Source: Fontibacterium medardense
Lineage (GTDB): Bacteria; Pseudomonadota; Alphaproteobacteria; Pelagibacterales; Pelagibacteraceae
Assembly: GCA_965235075.1 (NCBI GenBank)
Contig: OZ249404.1
Location: forward strand, 744,001 to 808,000
Length of the DNA stretch: 64,000 nucleotides
Direction: 5' to 3'
The notes below the pieces were generated by a model, which was given only the letters and a program-made list of their open reading frames with translations, made no database searches and had not been told where the DNA came from. A program made the position numbers and the translations under genes. This document shows, piece by piece, positions 8,632-17,857 of this stretch. Each line of letters starts with the position of its first letter. The first letter of the stretch is position 1.

Positions 8632-9498
8632 ATGTACCAATTTGCTAGCCTATTAAGATTAAATAAACCAATAGGAATTTTTTTACTATTCTGGCCGTGT
8701 GCTTGGAGTTTAGCAATGACTCAATGGTACGTTGTTAATAATTATCTATTTATTAAATACTTAATTCTATTTTTTGTTGGTTCTATAATCATGAGAAGTG
8801 CTGGCTGCGTCTATAATGACATTATAGACAAAAAAATTGATATCAAAGTTAAAAGAACAAAAAAACGTTTAATAGCCACAGGAAAAATAACAACGAAAAC
8901 TGCTTGGGTTGTTATTTTATTACTACTTATACCTGCGCTCATAATATTATTTCAGTTTAATAATTTTTCTAAAATTTTAGGCCTGTCTTCTGGATTATTA
9001 ATTATTACTTATCCTTTTATGAAAAGAATAACATTTTGGCCTCAGTTATTTCTTGGGTTTACATTTAATTGGGGTGTATTACTTGGTTGGTCAGTATTCT
9101 TCGAAAACTTAACAACAGAAATTATTATTTTATATATGGCAGGGATTTTTTGGACTTTAGGATATGATACAATTTATGCCTTACAAGACAGACGTGATGA
9201 TTTAAAAATAAAAATTAAATCTACAGCAATTAAATTTGGATATGACATAAAAAATTTTTTGTTTTTTTGTTATATCTCAACAATAACTCTATTAATTGGT
9301 TTAGGATTTTTAACAAATAGATCTTTTGCATATTTTGTATTATTAGCTATTTCGGGGTTACATTTGGCCTATCAGGTTATAATAATTCAAAAAATAAAAT
9401 CTAATAATAGAGAGAGAATTCAAATAGTTTTTAATAGCAATAATTCTTTTGGAATCTTAATATTTTTAATATTTTTTTTAGAAATTTATTATGCTTAA
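8632..9498 (+). CDS. ubiA: 4-hydroxybenzoate polyprenyltransferase
   Basis: Membrane prenyltransferase of ubiquinone synthesis; joins 4-hydroxybenzoate to the polyprenyl tail. 288 residues, about eight helices. It starts MYQFASLLRLNKPIGIFLLFWPCAWSL-like, typical of UbiA, with the first Asp motif NDIIDKKIDIKVKRTKKR and the second YDTIYALQDRRDDLKI. The end overlaps pmbA by 8 nt, suggesting cotranscription. Menaquinone (MenA) and heme (CtaB) homologues lack this combination, so ubiquinone is the best call. Confidence 0.93.
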   Translation: MYQFASLLRLNKPIGIFLLFWPCAWSLAMTQWYVVNNYLFIKYLILFFVGSIIMRSAGCVYNDIIDKKIDIKVKRTKKRLIATGKITTKTAWVVILLLLIPALIILFQFNNFSKILGLSSGLLIITYPFMKRITFWPQLFLGFTFNWGVLLGWSVFFENLTTEIIILYMAGIFWTLGYDTIYALQDRRDDLKIKIKSTAIKFGYDIKNFLFFCYISTITLLIGLGFLTNRSFAYFVLLAISGLHLAYQVIIIQKIKSNNRERIQIVFNSNNSFGILIFLIFFLEIYYA

Positions 9499-10810
9499 AG
9501 ACAATCCCTTTTTAAATAATCTTGGTGAATATTGCATTGATGAATTAAAAAAAATTGGTGCAACAAACTCTGAAGTAATTGTGGCGCATTCAATTTCTGA
9601 GGATATGTTACAAAGAAATGGAAAGATTGAAGAAGTCACAAGATCTGAAGATATTAGCATTGGGCTAACTGCTTATATTGGACAAAAAAAATCTTCCATC
9701 TCAACTTCTAACTTAACTAAAAATAACATCAAGCAAGCTATTATTAGATGTTATGAGATGGCAAAAAATACACCTGAAGATAAATATTGCGGTCTTCCGG
9801 AAAATAATGGTCTTGAGAAAGATTATGTTGATTTAGATTTATTTGATAATTCATTAATTTCTTATGAAGTTAAAAAAAATTATATCTCTGAATGCGAAGC
9901 CGAAGCATTAGCGCAGAAAAAAATATTTAATTCTAATGGAGTTTCATTTACTGAGGCTAAATCAAATTTTATACTTAAAAATTCTAATGGTTTTAGCGAT
10001 GGAAGAAAATCATCGATATTCAGTGTTTCATGCGATGTTGTTGCAAAAGAGAAGGATAGTATGGAAAGAGATTATGAATATTCATCTAAAAGATTTTTTT
10101 GTGATTTAACTAAACCAAAAGACATTGGAAGAATCGCGGCTAAAAGGGCAAGTGAGAGATTAAGTCCAAGAAAGATAAATTCTTTTACTGGACCTGCTTT
10201 ATTTGAACCAAGAGTGGCCTCGAGTTTCTTGTCTCATTTAATATCGTCCATTTCTGGACATAATTTAGCTAGAAAAGTAAGTTTCATTAAAGGTGATATA
10301 GGAGAAAATTTGTTTCAAGAAAATATTAATGTCATTGATGATCCGCTTATAAAAAAAGGATTAGGTTCAAGAAATTTTGATTCTGAAGGTGTGGATAGTA
10401 AAAGATTACAATTTATAAAAAAAGGCAAACTTAATGAGATCGTTCTAGATACTTATTCTAGTAAAATGTTAAATAAAAAATCTAATGGAAGATGCGGTGG
10501 TACTACCAATTGTTATTTTGAAAATGGAAAATTAACAAAAACAGACTTAATTAAAGATGTTAAAAAGGGAGTTTACATAACAGAATTATTTGGCTCTGGA
10601 TTTAATAGTGTGACAGGTGACTTTAGCAAAGGTGGTTCTGGATTTTTAATAGAGAATGGTGAGATAACTTATCCAATTAGTGAAATCACAGTTGCTGGAA
10701 ATATTAAGGATATGTTCAAAGAAATGCTATTGGCTAATGATTTAGAATTTAAATCTAGAACTAATTCTCCAACAATTAGAATTAATAAAGTAAGCATCGC
10801 GGGCAAATAA
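9491..10810 (+). CDS. pmbA: TldE/PmbA family metalloprotease subunit
   Basis: Partner of TldD in the TldD/E protease. 439 residues; it lacks the HExxxH site of TldD, as expected for TldE. Motifs typical of PmbA are RNGKIEEVTRSEDISIG near the N-terminus, GPALFEPRVASSFLSHL in the middle, and TELFGSGFNSVTGDFSKG with GEITYPISEITVAGN near the C-terminus. Start ATG overlaps the end of ubiA by 8 nt; its stop is immediately followed by the msbA ATG, so the ubiA-pmbA-msbA-waaA-lpxK-lpxL run looks like one transcript. Confidence 0.94.
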   Translation: MLKDNPFLNNLGEYCIDELKKIGATNSEVIVAHSISEDMLQRNGKIEEVTRSEDISIGLTAYIGQKKSSISTSNLTKNNIKQAIIRCYEMAKNTPEDKYCGLPENNGLEKDYVDLDLFDNSLISYEVKKNYISECEAEALAQKKIFNSNGVSFTEAKSNFILKNSNGFSDGRKSSIFSVSCDVVAKEKDSMERDYEYSSKRFFCDLTKPKDIGRIAAKRASERLSPRKINSFTGPALFEPRVASSFLSHLISSISGHNLARKVSFIKGDIGENLFQENINVIDDPLIKKGLGSRNFDSEGVDSKRLQFIKKGKLNEIVLDTYSSKMLNKKSNGRCGGTTNCYFENGKLTKTDLIKDVKKGVYITELFGSGFNSVTGDFSKGGSGFLIENGEITYPISEITVAGNIKDMFKEMLLANDLEFKSRTNSPTIRINKVSIAGK

Positions 10811-12544
10811 ATGACTAAATTAGAACTTGTAAACAGAATCTTTAAAACACAGGTTAAAAAATATATCCCAGAACTAAGTATAACTTTTATTTTTATTGTT
10901 TTAACTTCTCTAACAACGGCTGCCACAGCATGGCTACTAGATCCTGCTATTAAAGAAATTTTTGAAAATAAAAATAAACAAATGCTATATCTTATCCCTC
11001 TAGCAATAGTTTTTACGTTTATAATAAAAGCTTTTTCGATTTACGGAACAAGAATTATTACAATTAAAGTTGGAATAAAAATAATTAAAAATATTCAAAC
11101 TCTAATGGCTCAAAAATTTTTACTATCTGACATCTCGTATATTACTAAAAAACATTCAGGAAAATATTTGTCTAACTTTACTAATGATACAACTATATTA
11201 TTTACAGTTTTAATTGGTGTGGTTGTAACGTTATTTAAAGAAACATTTACATTGATAGCATTGCTCATGCTAATGTTTTACCACGACTGGCAACTGAGTT
11301 TGCTAGCCATGATAATGATACCTGTTGCTGCTATTTCTTCAAAAAATATAGGAAAAAAAATGGGCAAAAAAGTCCATGTAAGTCTGGAAGCTTCGGATAA
11401 ATTTATGAAATTTTTAAGTGAAATAATAAAAGGATCCTGGTTAATAAAAATCTATCAAAAAGAAGAGGATGAATTAAAAAAAATTAGCATGATTATTGAT
11501 GAACGATTTAAAGCTATAAGAAAAGTTGAGCAAACAAGATTAGGTGCTGGTCCAATAATGGAAATAATTTCAGCCATTGCCATTGCTATTGTTGTTTTTT
11601 TTGCAGGTTACAGAAGTATGCAAGGCGCTATAACACTTGGAGAATTTGTTTCTTTTTTAGCAGCCTTGATGTTGGCCTATCAGCCAGTTAGAGCGTTGGC
11701 TGGAATTAACGTCGGTATACAAGAAGGCATTACAGCTGCTAAACGAATATATGAAATAATTGATCAAAAAAATGAGATTTACAATGATGAAAATGCTCCT
11801 TCTTTAAAATTAAAAAATGCAACATTAGAGTTTAAAAATATTAGTTTCACATATCCAGATGGCACAGATGCCTTAAAAAATTTATCTGCCAAAATAGAAG
11901 GTGGAAAAAAAGTTGGTTTAGTTGGCATAAGCGGATCTGGAAAAACTACATTTTTAAATTTAATTCCAAGATTCTTCAATTTAAAACACGGCACAATTCT
12001 TATTGATGATCAAAATATAAATAACATAAATTTAAATTCTTTAAGAAAAGAAATCTCAATAGTTAGTCAAGATGTAATACTTTTTGATGATACTATTAGA
12101 TCTAATATACTATATGGAAATGCATCGGCATCTGATGATGCAATAATAAACGCATGTAAGTTTGCAGCAGCTCATGAATTTATAGAAAAACTTCCGAATA
12201 AATATGAAACTATCATCGGCGAAAATGGAATAAAATTATCCGGAGGACAAAAACAAAGATTGTCAATAGCAAGAGCTATATTAAAAGATTCTCCAATAAT
12301 ATTATTAGATGAGGCTACCTCATCTTTGGATTCTGAGTCTGAAGCAGTCATCCAAAAAGCTATTGAAAATTTAACTAAAAATAAAACAACAATTATAATT
12401 GCTCATAGACTATCAACAATAATGAACTGTGATAAAATTTTAGTTTTTGATAGTGGTCAAATAGTTACCGAAGGCAGTCATGAATTTCTAGTAAACAATT
12501 CTTTGATATACAAAAACTTATATGAAAAACAAATTATAAGTTAA
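10811..12544 (+). CDS. msbA: Lipid A export ABC transporter, MsbA type
   Basis: Half-transporter that flips lipid A-core across the inner membrane. 577 residues: six-helix membrane domain (about 20-310) and ATPase domain (about 335-575). Walker A GISGSGKTT is near residue 373, the ABC signature LSGGQKQR near 476, Walker B IILLDEATSSLD near 497, and the switch His in AHRLST. The assignment as lipid A exporter rests on context: waaA, lpxK and lpxL follow immediately. By sequence alone it could be another type 1 multidrug-like exporter. Confidence 0.87.
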   Translation: MTKLELVNRIFKTQVKKYIPELSITFIFIVLTSLTTAATAWLLDPAIKEIFENKNKQMLYLIPLAIVFTFIIKAFSIYGTRIITIKVGIKIIKNIQTLMAQKFLLSDISYITKKHSGKYLSNFTNDTTILFTVLIGVVVTLFKETFTLIALLMLMFYHDWQLSLLAMIMIPVAAISSKNIGKKMGKKVHVSLEASDKFMKFLSEIIKGSWLIKIYQKEEDELKKISMIIDERFKAIRKVEQTRLGAGPIMEIISAIAIAIVVFFAGYRSMQGAITLGEFVSFLAALMLAYQPVRALAGINVGIQEGITAAKRIYEIIDQKNEIYNDENAPSLKLKNATLEFKNISFTYPDGTDALKNLSAKIEGGKKVGLVGISGSGKTTFLNLIPRFFNLKHGTILIDDQNINNINLNSLRKEISIVSQDVILFDDTIRSNILYGNASASDDAIINACKFAAAHEFIEKLPNKYETIIGENGIKLSGGQKQRLSIARAILKDSPIILLDEATSSLDSESEAVIQKAIENLTKNKTTIIIAHRLSTIMNCDKILVFDSGQIVTEGSHEFLVNNSLIYKNLYEKQIIS

Positions 12545-13776
12545 TGAGGATTGCTTATTATTTAATAACAACGGTTTTCTATTATCTATTAAATCCTTAT
12601 CTCTATTTTAGAATTCTAAAAAAAAAGGAATGTCCATTACGCTATAAAGAAAAGTTAGGAATTTCTCCTAAAACCAGAAATAATGGTTACTTAATATGGT
12701 TTCATTGCTCTAGCATTGGGGAATTAAAAAGTATATTTCCAATAATTGATCACTATTTAAAAAAAAACCAGATTTTAGTTACAACTTCTACTTTGGGCTC
12801 AAATGAAGTTTTTCAAAAAAAATATTACAATACTAATAATATAATCCATCAATATGCTCCTATTGATAGTCCTCAAATTATTAAAAAATTTTTTAAAAAA
12901 TGGAAACCTAATATTATTTTTTTTACTGAATCTGAAATATGGCCAAATCAGATTTTTTATGCAAAAAATAATAGTATTCCGATAATTCTACTTAACGCAA
13001 GAATCTCCAATAAATCATTTATTAAATGGAAATTAATAAAAAACACTATGAATAAAATATTAAATTGTTTTGATTTAATTCTATGTCAAAGCAATCAAAG
13101 CGCCGATTATTTAAATTATTTTGGAAAAAATAATATCAAAATGCTAGGCAATCTTAAATTTGTAGTATCAGGAGATTTTGAAAATAAAGAAGAAAACTTA
13201 AATTTGCAAAAAAGATTAGTATTTATAGCTCTAAGTACTCATCCTACAGAAGAAGAGGTTTGTATAAAAATACATTCATCTTTGAAATCACAACATCCTA
13301 ACCTATTAACAATCATTATACCAAGACACATAAATAGAATTCCCGAAATACAAAAAATAATTATAAATAATAAGCTAAATTTTTTAATTGCAGAATCTCT
13401 TGATAATTTTAAAAATAACATCGATATTTTAATAATTAATTCATATGGAAATACTAAAAAAATTCTTAAATCATCAAAATATGTCTTTATTGGTGGATCT
13501 TTAGTAGATCATGGTGGACAAAATCCAATTGAAGTTGCTTATAATAACTCTTTAATTTTTCATGGACCGCACGTACATAACTTCACAGAAATATATAACT
13601 TCCTAAATAAAGAAAATATTGCTTTTAAAATTAACTCGGAAGCAGAATTAATTAATCAACTAAAAGAAAAAATCTATGATTATCAAAAAAAAAATATTAA
13701 AGAAAAAATAATTAGAATGGGAGATGAGATTTTATCATCAACGATTAAAGAATTAGATCAATATATAGTTAATTAA
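12544..13776 (+). CDS. waaA: 3-deoxy-D-manno-octulosonic acid (Kdo) transferase
   Basis: GT30 glycosyltransferase adding Kdo to lipid IVA at the inner membrane. 410 residues, membrane-proximal N-terminus, then WFHCSSIGELKSIFPII, the WaaA signature (WxHxxSxGE), and TESEIWPN. The C-terminal half has GGSLVDHGGQNPIEVA, typical of the CMP-Kdo binding side. The ATG overlaps the msbA stop (TAATGA). Whether it adds one or two Kdo units cannot be read from the sequence. Confidence 0.94.
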   Translation: MRIAYYLITTVFYYLLNPYLYFRILKKKECPLRYKEKLGISPKTRNNGYLIWFHCSSIGELKSIFPIIDHYLKKNQILVTTSTLGSNEVFQKKYYNTNNIIHQYAPIDSPQIIKKFFKKWKPNIIFFTESEIWPNQIFYAKNNSIPIILLNARISNKSFIKWKLIKNTMNKILNCFDLILCQSNQSADYLNYFGKNNIKMLGNLKFVVSGDFENKEENLNLQKRLVFIALSTHPTEEEVCIKIHSSLKSQHPNLLTIIIPRHINRIPEIQKIIINNKLNFLIAESLDNFKNNIDILIINSYGNTKKILKSSKYVFIGGSLVDHGGQNPIEVAYNNSLIFHGPHVHNFTEIYNFLNKENIAFKINSEAELINQLKEKIYDYQKKNIKEKIIRMGDEILSSTIKELDQYIVN

Positions 13777-13780
13777 CGTA

Positions 13781-14767
13781 ATGTATTTTATTAAACCAAA
13801 ATTTTGGGATAAAAAAAATAATTCTTTTTTATCTATTTTATTATATCCATTATCAATTATTTATTACCTAATAAGTGTAATAAGAAAAAAAATTTCTATA
13901 CCTCAAAAATTTAACATTCCTATAATCTGTGTAGGAAATATCTATATCGGCGGAACTGGCAAAACATCTGCTGCTATAGAAATAATGAAAATTTTAAATC
14001 AAACTAAAAAAATCTGTTTTTTAACAAAAGGATATGGACGGAAAAGCAAGAAAGATATTTATTTAAATGAATTGAACATATCCAATCAAAACACAGTAGA
14101 CACAGGGGATGAGGCATTACTATTGAATAAATACGGACATGTTTATATTTCAAATAACAGAGCCAAGGCTATAAATACTATTATTAAATTAGGATACGAC
14201 GCGATTATTTTAGATGATGGCTTTCAAGATTATCTAATATTTAAAAACTTAAATATTCTTTGCTTTGACTCAAAAAATTGGATCGGAAACAATAATTTAA
14301 TACCCTCTGGACCACTTAGAGAGCCGCTAACATCAATAAAAGAAGCTAATTTCATAATTATTAAAGGAGAAAAAAGTCAAATAATTGAAAACGAAATAAA
14401 GAAATTAAGTCCAAACATTAAAATTATTTACGCCGAAAATAGAATTGAAAATAACGAAACATTAAAGAACAAAAATTTTATAGCCTTTACCGGAATTGGC
14501 AACCCTTATAGCTTTTTCAATACTTTACTAAATAACAATATAAAAATTATAAAACAAATTATCTATCCAGATCATTTTCAATTTACTGAAAAAAATTATA
14601 AAGTTTTATTTCAAGAAGCAGAAAATAATAATTGCAACTTGATAACTACAGAAAAAGATTGGGTACGAATTAGCAAACAATTTAAAGATAAAGTTTATTA
14701 TACTAAACTGAGTACTTTATTGATTGGAAAAGAATCTTTAGAAAAAGAACTTAAAAAATTATTTTAA
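13781..14767 (+). CDS. lpxK: Tetraacyldisaccharide 4'-kinase
   Basis: Phosphorylates the 4' position of the lipid A disaccharide. 328 residues, membrane-bound N-terminal helix (about 18-36) followed by the P-loop GNIYIGGTGKTSAAI. LDDGFQDYLI and GPLREPLTSIKEA are LpxK hallmarks, as is the C-terminal TTEKDWVRI. It lies between waaA (4-nt gap) and lpxL (one-base overlap, TAATG) in the late lipid A operon. Confidence 0.95.
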   Translation: MYFIKPKFWDKKNNSFLSILLYPLSIIYYLISVIRKKISIPQKFNIPIICVGNIYIGGTGKTSAAIEIMKILNQTKKICFLTKGYGRKSKKDIYLNELNISNQNTVDTGDEALLLNKYGHVYISNNRAKAINTIIKLGYDAIILDDGFQDYLIFKNLNILCFDSKNWIGNNNLIPSGPLREPLTSIKEANFIIIKGEKSQIIENEIKKLSPNIKIIYAENRIENNETLKNKNFIAFTGIGNPYSFFNTLLNNNIKIIKQIIYPDHFQFTEKNYKVLFQEAENNNCNLITTEKDWVRISKQFKDKVYYTKLSTLLIGKESLEKELKKLF

Positions 14768-15642
14768 TGAAAATTTTAAAATATTTCCTAGAATTTACCC
14801 TAGTTATCTTTTTCTTTTTAGTATTTAAAATTATAGGTCTCAAATTATCTTCTGACTTAGGAGAAATAATAGGAAAATACTTTGGTCCATTATTTAGAAA
14901 AAAAATAATAGCTAAAAAAAATATTTTAATAGCATTTCCAGATCTTAACGAAAAAACAATTAATGAAATAATTGATCGTATGTGGAGAAATATAGGAAGA
15001 ATATTTGGAGAGTATATACATATAAATAAATTTAGTGTTATTGACGAAAAAAAAAATAAGATAGTTTTTGTAAATAAAAATAATATCGAAATCTTAAAGA
15101 AAAATAATAAGCCTATAGTTTTCTTTTCTGGTCATTTTGCAAATTTTGAGTTGATGGCAAAATGTTTAAAAGAATTAGGATTTAACATTGGTGCAATTTA
15201 TAGACCTCTAAACAATATATTTTTAAACCCAATCATGGAGTTTATTAGAAAAAAATATATTTGCCCAATTCAAATAGAAAAGGGTTCAACTGGAACTAAA
15301 AAATTAATTAAACATATTGCTGCTAATAATCCTTTGGCATTAATGATTGATCAAAGATTATCATCTAGTATTCGTGTCCCTTTTTTTAATCATCCAGCAA
15401 CTACAACCACAACCCCTGCTCAATTAGCACTTAAATATGATGCATTGCTAGTGCCTGTATTTTTAAAAAGATTAAAAAAAACTCATTTTGAATTTTTTAT
15501 TGAAGAACCTTTGGTAGTAAAAAATACTAATGATTATGGGAAAGATATTTTTAATATCACTAAAATTATGAATAAAAAAATAGAAGAATTTATAAAGATA
15601 GATCCTGCTAGCTGGTTATGGTCACATGACAGATGGAAATAA
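14767..15642 (+). CDS. Lysophospholipid acyltransferase family protein, LpxL/HtrB-like
   Basis: Probable late acyltransferase of lipid A synthesis, adding a secondary acyl chain. 291 residues: N-terminal membrane helix (about 7-25) and the catalytic motif SGHFANFELM (HxxxxE), then IYRPLNN and MIDQRLSSSIRVPFFNHPATT, typical of LpxL/LpxM. The end LWSHDRWK is close to the family's WxHxRWK. Position directly after lpxK supports the lipid A role. Which acyl chain and which position are acylated is not resolvable here. Confidence 0.92.
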   Translation: MKILKYFLEFTLVIFFFLVFKIIGLKLSSDLGEIIGKYFGPLFRKKIIAKKNILIAFPDLNEKTINEIIDRMWRNIGRIFGEYIHINKFSVIDEKKNKIVFVNKNNIEILKKNNKPIVFFSGHFANFELMAKCLKELGFNIGAIYRPLNNIFLNPIMEFIRKKYICPIQIEKGSTGTKKLIKHIAANNPLALMIDQRLSSSIRVPFFNHPATTTTTPAQLALKYDALLVPVFLKRLKKTHFEFFIEEPLVVKNTNDYGKDIFNITKIMNKKIEEFIKIDPASWLWSHDRWK

Positions 15643-15647
15643 GAATA

Positions 15648-16439
15648 TTATTTAAGAATTAATTCTGGATCAATTTTGGCATCAAACCAATTCACTCCAA
15701 AATGCAGATGTGGTCCAGTAGCTCTCCCTGTTGAACCAACTTTTCCAATCACCTGTCCTTTTTTAATTAATTCATTTTTCCTTACTAAAATTTCATCTAA
15801 ATGAGCATAAATTGTCGAAACACCATGTCCGTGGTCTAAAATTATACTTCCTCCTGTAAAATAAAAACCTTTCTCGGCAAGAGTTACGTAGCCATCTGCT
15901 GGAGACTTAATATCTGTCCCTTTAGGTGCTGCAAAATCAATACCTAAGTGTGGTGAGCGAGGCTTACCATTTAATATTCTTTGACTACCATAAACTCCTG
16001 AGATTACGCCATCAATAGGCTTACTAAATCCTGATAAGAAAAATTCAAAATCTGAATTAATTAATTGAGCATTTTTAATTAAGTCGTTTTCTTTTTTTAT
16101 TATTTCTAATGACTCTTGATCTGGAGTTACCATTTTTTCATGAAGACCATCTATTTTTTGGATTTTATATTGTCTTTTCTTTATTTTGTAAGTTTTAGAA
16201 TTGATTTGATTATTCTTATCAACTGACTCAATAACAATATTTCCTGTTTGGTTATAATTTATACCAAAAACAAAAATACCATTTTTAGATAATTTTATTT
16301 TTTGTTTGTTAATGTATACGGACCTATCTGGATTTTCTTTTCCGATAATAAGCGCTCCTTGAGTAATTTCTCCATTTAACTCAAAAGCAGTTGCTAAGTT
16401 CGATTGTAATAAAAAAAAAAATATAATTAAAAAGCGCAT
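15648..16439 (-). CDS. M23 family metallopeptidase (LytM domain)
   Basis: Secreted or periplasmic peptidase-fold protein, likely acting on peptidoglycan cross-links. 263 residues: signal peptide (about 1-18, cleavage near ATA/FE), a 100-residue N-terminal domain, and a C-terminal LytM domain. The zinc ligands are intact: SPHLGIDFAAPKGT (HxxxD), and TGPHLHFGVNW (HxH) with YAHLDEI. An active enzyme rather than an EnvC/NlpD-like activator is therefore likely. It is transcribed with the DUF2093 gene and xseA upstream, with no spacer to the former. Confidence 0.9.
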   Translation of the reverse strand: MRFLIIFFFLLQSNLATAFELNGEITQGALIIGKENPDRSVYINKQKIKLSKNGIFVFGINYNQTGNIVIESVDKNNQINSKTYKIKKRQYKIQKIDGLHEKMVTPDQESLEIIKKENDLIKNAQLINSDFEFFLSGFSKPIDGVISGVYGSQRILNGKPRSPHLGIDFAAPKGTDIKSPADGYVTLAEKGFYFTGGSIILDHGHGVSTIYAHLDEILVRKNELIKKGQVIGKVGSTGRATGPHLHFGVNWFDAKIDPELILK

Positions 16440-16631
16440 TTATTTTTTATTTAATTGTTTAAATCTCTCAGTTGCCTCAATATAGGAAAAATAGGCTTCT
16501 TGTAATTCAACGTTCCAATATTTTAATTCTGATAAATCAATTTTTTTTCCAGAAACCTTGCAGAGCACATAATCACCTGAATTAATAATCTCAAAATTTC
16601 CAGGTTTAAATTTTAATTTTGCTTCTTTCAT
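16440..16631 (-). CDS. DUF2093 domain protein
   Basis: 63-residue protein of an alphaproteobacterial family of unknown function. Matching features are KFKPGNFEIINSGDYVLC near the N-terminus, then GKKIDLSELKYWNVELQEAY, which fits the DUF2093 pattern (G..I.L..L.YW.V..QEAY). The gene lies just downstream of xseA, as it often does in this class, and abuts the M23 peptidase gene. No catalytic motif is visible. It is likely cytosolic since there is no signal peptide or membrane helix. Confidence 0.85.
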   Translation of the reverse strand: MKEAKLKFKPGNFEIINSGDYVLCKVSGKKIDLSELKYWNVELQEAYFSYIEATERFKQLNKK

Positions 16632-16642
16632 AAAAAATATTA

Positions 16643-17830
16643 CTAATTAATTTTAGCCTTAATTTTTCCATCTGATAATTCAATTATAATATCATCATTT
16701 TTATGAGTATGATTTTTTTTGTAAATAACATTATTATTTATATCTCTAATAATTGAAAAACCTCTTTTTAGAATTTTATTAGTATCCAAACTATTTAATC
16801 TAGAAAAAATGTTATTTAAGTTTAATTGAAAATATTTAAATTTATCTTTTAAGAGATTTACAAGGGATTTCTCATAACTTTTAATTTTATCTTTCTTCTC
16901 TCTAATAAAATTTTTTAATTTATTAATATTTAATGATTTGGCTAATTGGTAAATATTTTTATCTTTTTCTTTTAAAAATAAATTAAAACTAGAAATTAAC
17001 TGCTTATGTAGTGCAAAAATTTTTTCAATTAAATTATTCTTTTCTGGAACTGCTCTTTCAGCGGCGGCTGTTGGCGTTGATGCTCTGTAGTCTGCAACAA
17101 AATCCAATAAAGTAAAATCAGTCTCATGACCAATTGCAGAGATAATTGGTATTTTACTTGCGAATGCAGCTTTCACTACGTTCTCATCATTGAATGACAA
17201 TAAATCTTCTACTCCTCCACCTCCCCTGGCTATAATTATAGTATCAACATTAATTTTTTTATTAAAAAATTCTATTCCTTCAATAATTTCTCCAGCAGAT
17301 TTGTTTCCTTGCACAGAAATTGGGTAAATTAAAAGATGCGTTGGATATCTATCTTGTACTCTATTTATAATGTCCATTATTACCGCTCCCGTTGGTGAGG
17401 TAATTATTCCAATTTTATTAGGAATAAATGGAATAGGCTTTTTGTGCTCCTCGTTAAAATATCCTTCCTCTTGTAATCTTTTTTTTCTTTGCTCAATTAG
17501 CTTTAGTAGCGCTCCCTCACCTTGAAGTTCTATTTGATCTACTTTGATTTGATAACTTGAAATGCTACTTTTTGCATAAGTTGTGATCTTTCCTTCAGCA
17601 ACAACCTCCATACCCTCTTCTGGAAAAACTTGTAAAAGTGGTACTGCGCTTGACCAACAAATAGCATTCAATACAAAATTTTCATCTTTTAACGAAAAAT
17701 ACAAATGGCCTTTATTTTCTTTTATTTTGGAAACTTCACCTCTAATCCTTACTCTATCAAAATTTTCTTCTAAAATATTTTTTGTTAAAGATGTAATTTC
17801 TGTAACAGAAAATTCTGGTATGTTTTTCAT
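16643..17830 (-). CDS. xseA: Exodeoxyribonuclease VII large subunit
   Basis: Large subunit of exonuclease VII, which degrades single-stranded DNA into oligonucleotides. 395 residues from the ATG at 17828-17830; a TTG two codons upstream is possible but unlikely. N-terminal OB fold (RIRGEVSKIKENKGHLYFSLKD), then the catalytic core with GIITSPTGAVIMDI, IIARGGGGVEDLLSFNDE, AIGHETDFTLLDFVADYRASTPTAAAE, all classic XseA motifs, and a shortened helical C-terminus. The usual length is 430-450, so the coiled-coil arm is reduced. The small subunit xseB is not in the window. It is divergent from purD with a 27-nt gap. Confidence 0.95.
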   Translation of the reverse strand: MKNIPEFSVTEITSLTKNILEENFDRVRIRGEVSKIKENKGHLYFSLKDENFVLNAICWSSAVPLLQVFPEEGMEVVAEGKITTYAKSSISSYQIKVDQIELQGEGALLKLIEQRKKRLQEEGYFNEEHKKPIPFIPNKIGIITSPTGAVIMDIINRVQDRYPTHLLIYPISVQGNKSAGEIIEGIEFFNKKINVDTIIIARGGGGVEDLLSFNDENVVKAAFASKIPIISAIGHETDFTLLDFVADYRASTPTAAAERAVPEKNNLIEKIFALHKQLISSFNLFLKEKDKNIYQLAKSLNINKLKNFIREKKDKIKSYEKSLVNLLKDKFKYFQLNLNNIFSRLNSLDTNKILKRGFSIIRDINNNVIYKKNHTHKNDDIIIELSDGKIKAKIN

Positions 17831-17857
17831 TATCAATTTATATACCTATATTATTAT

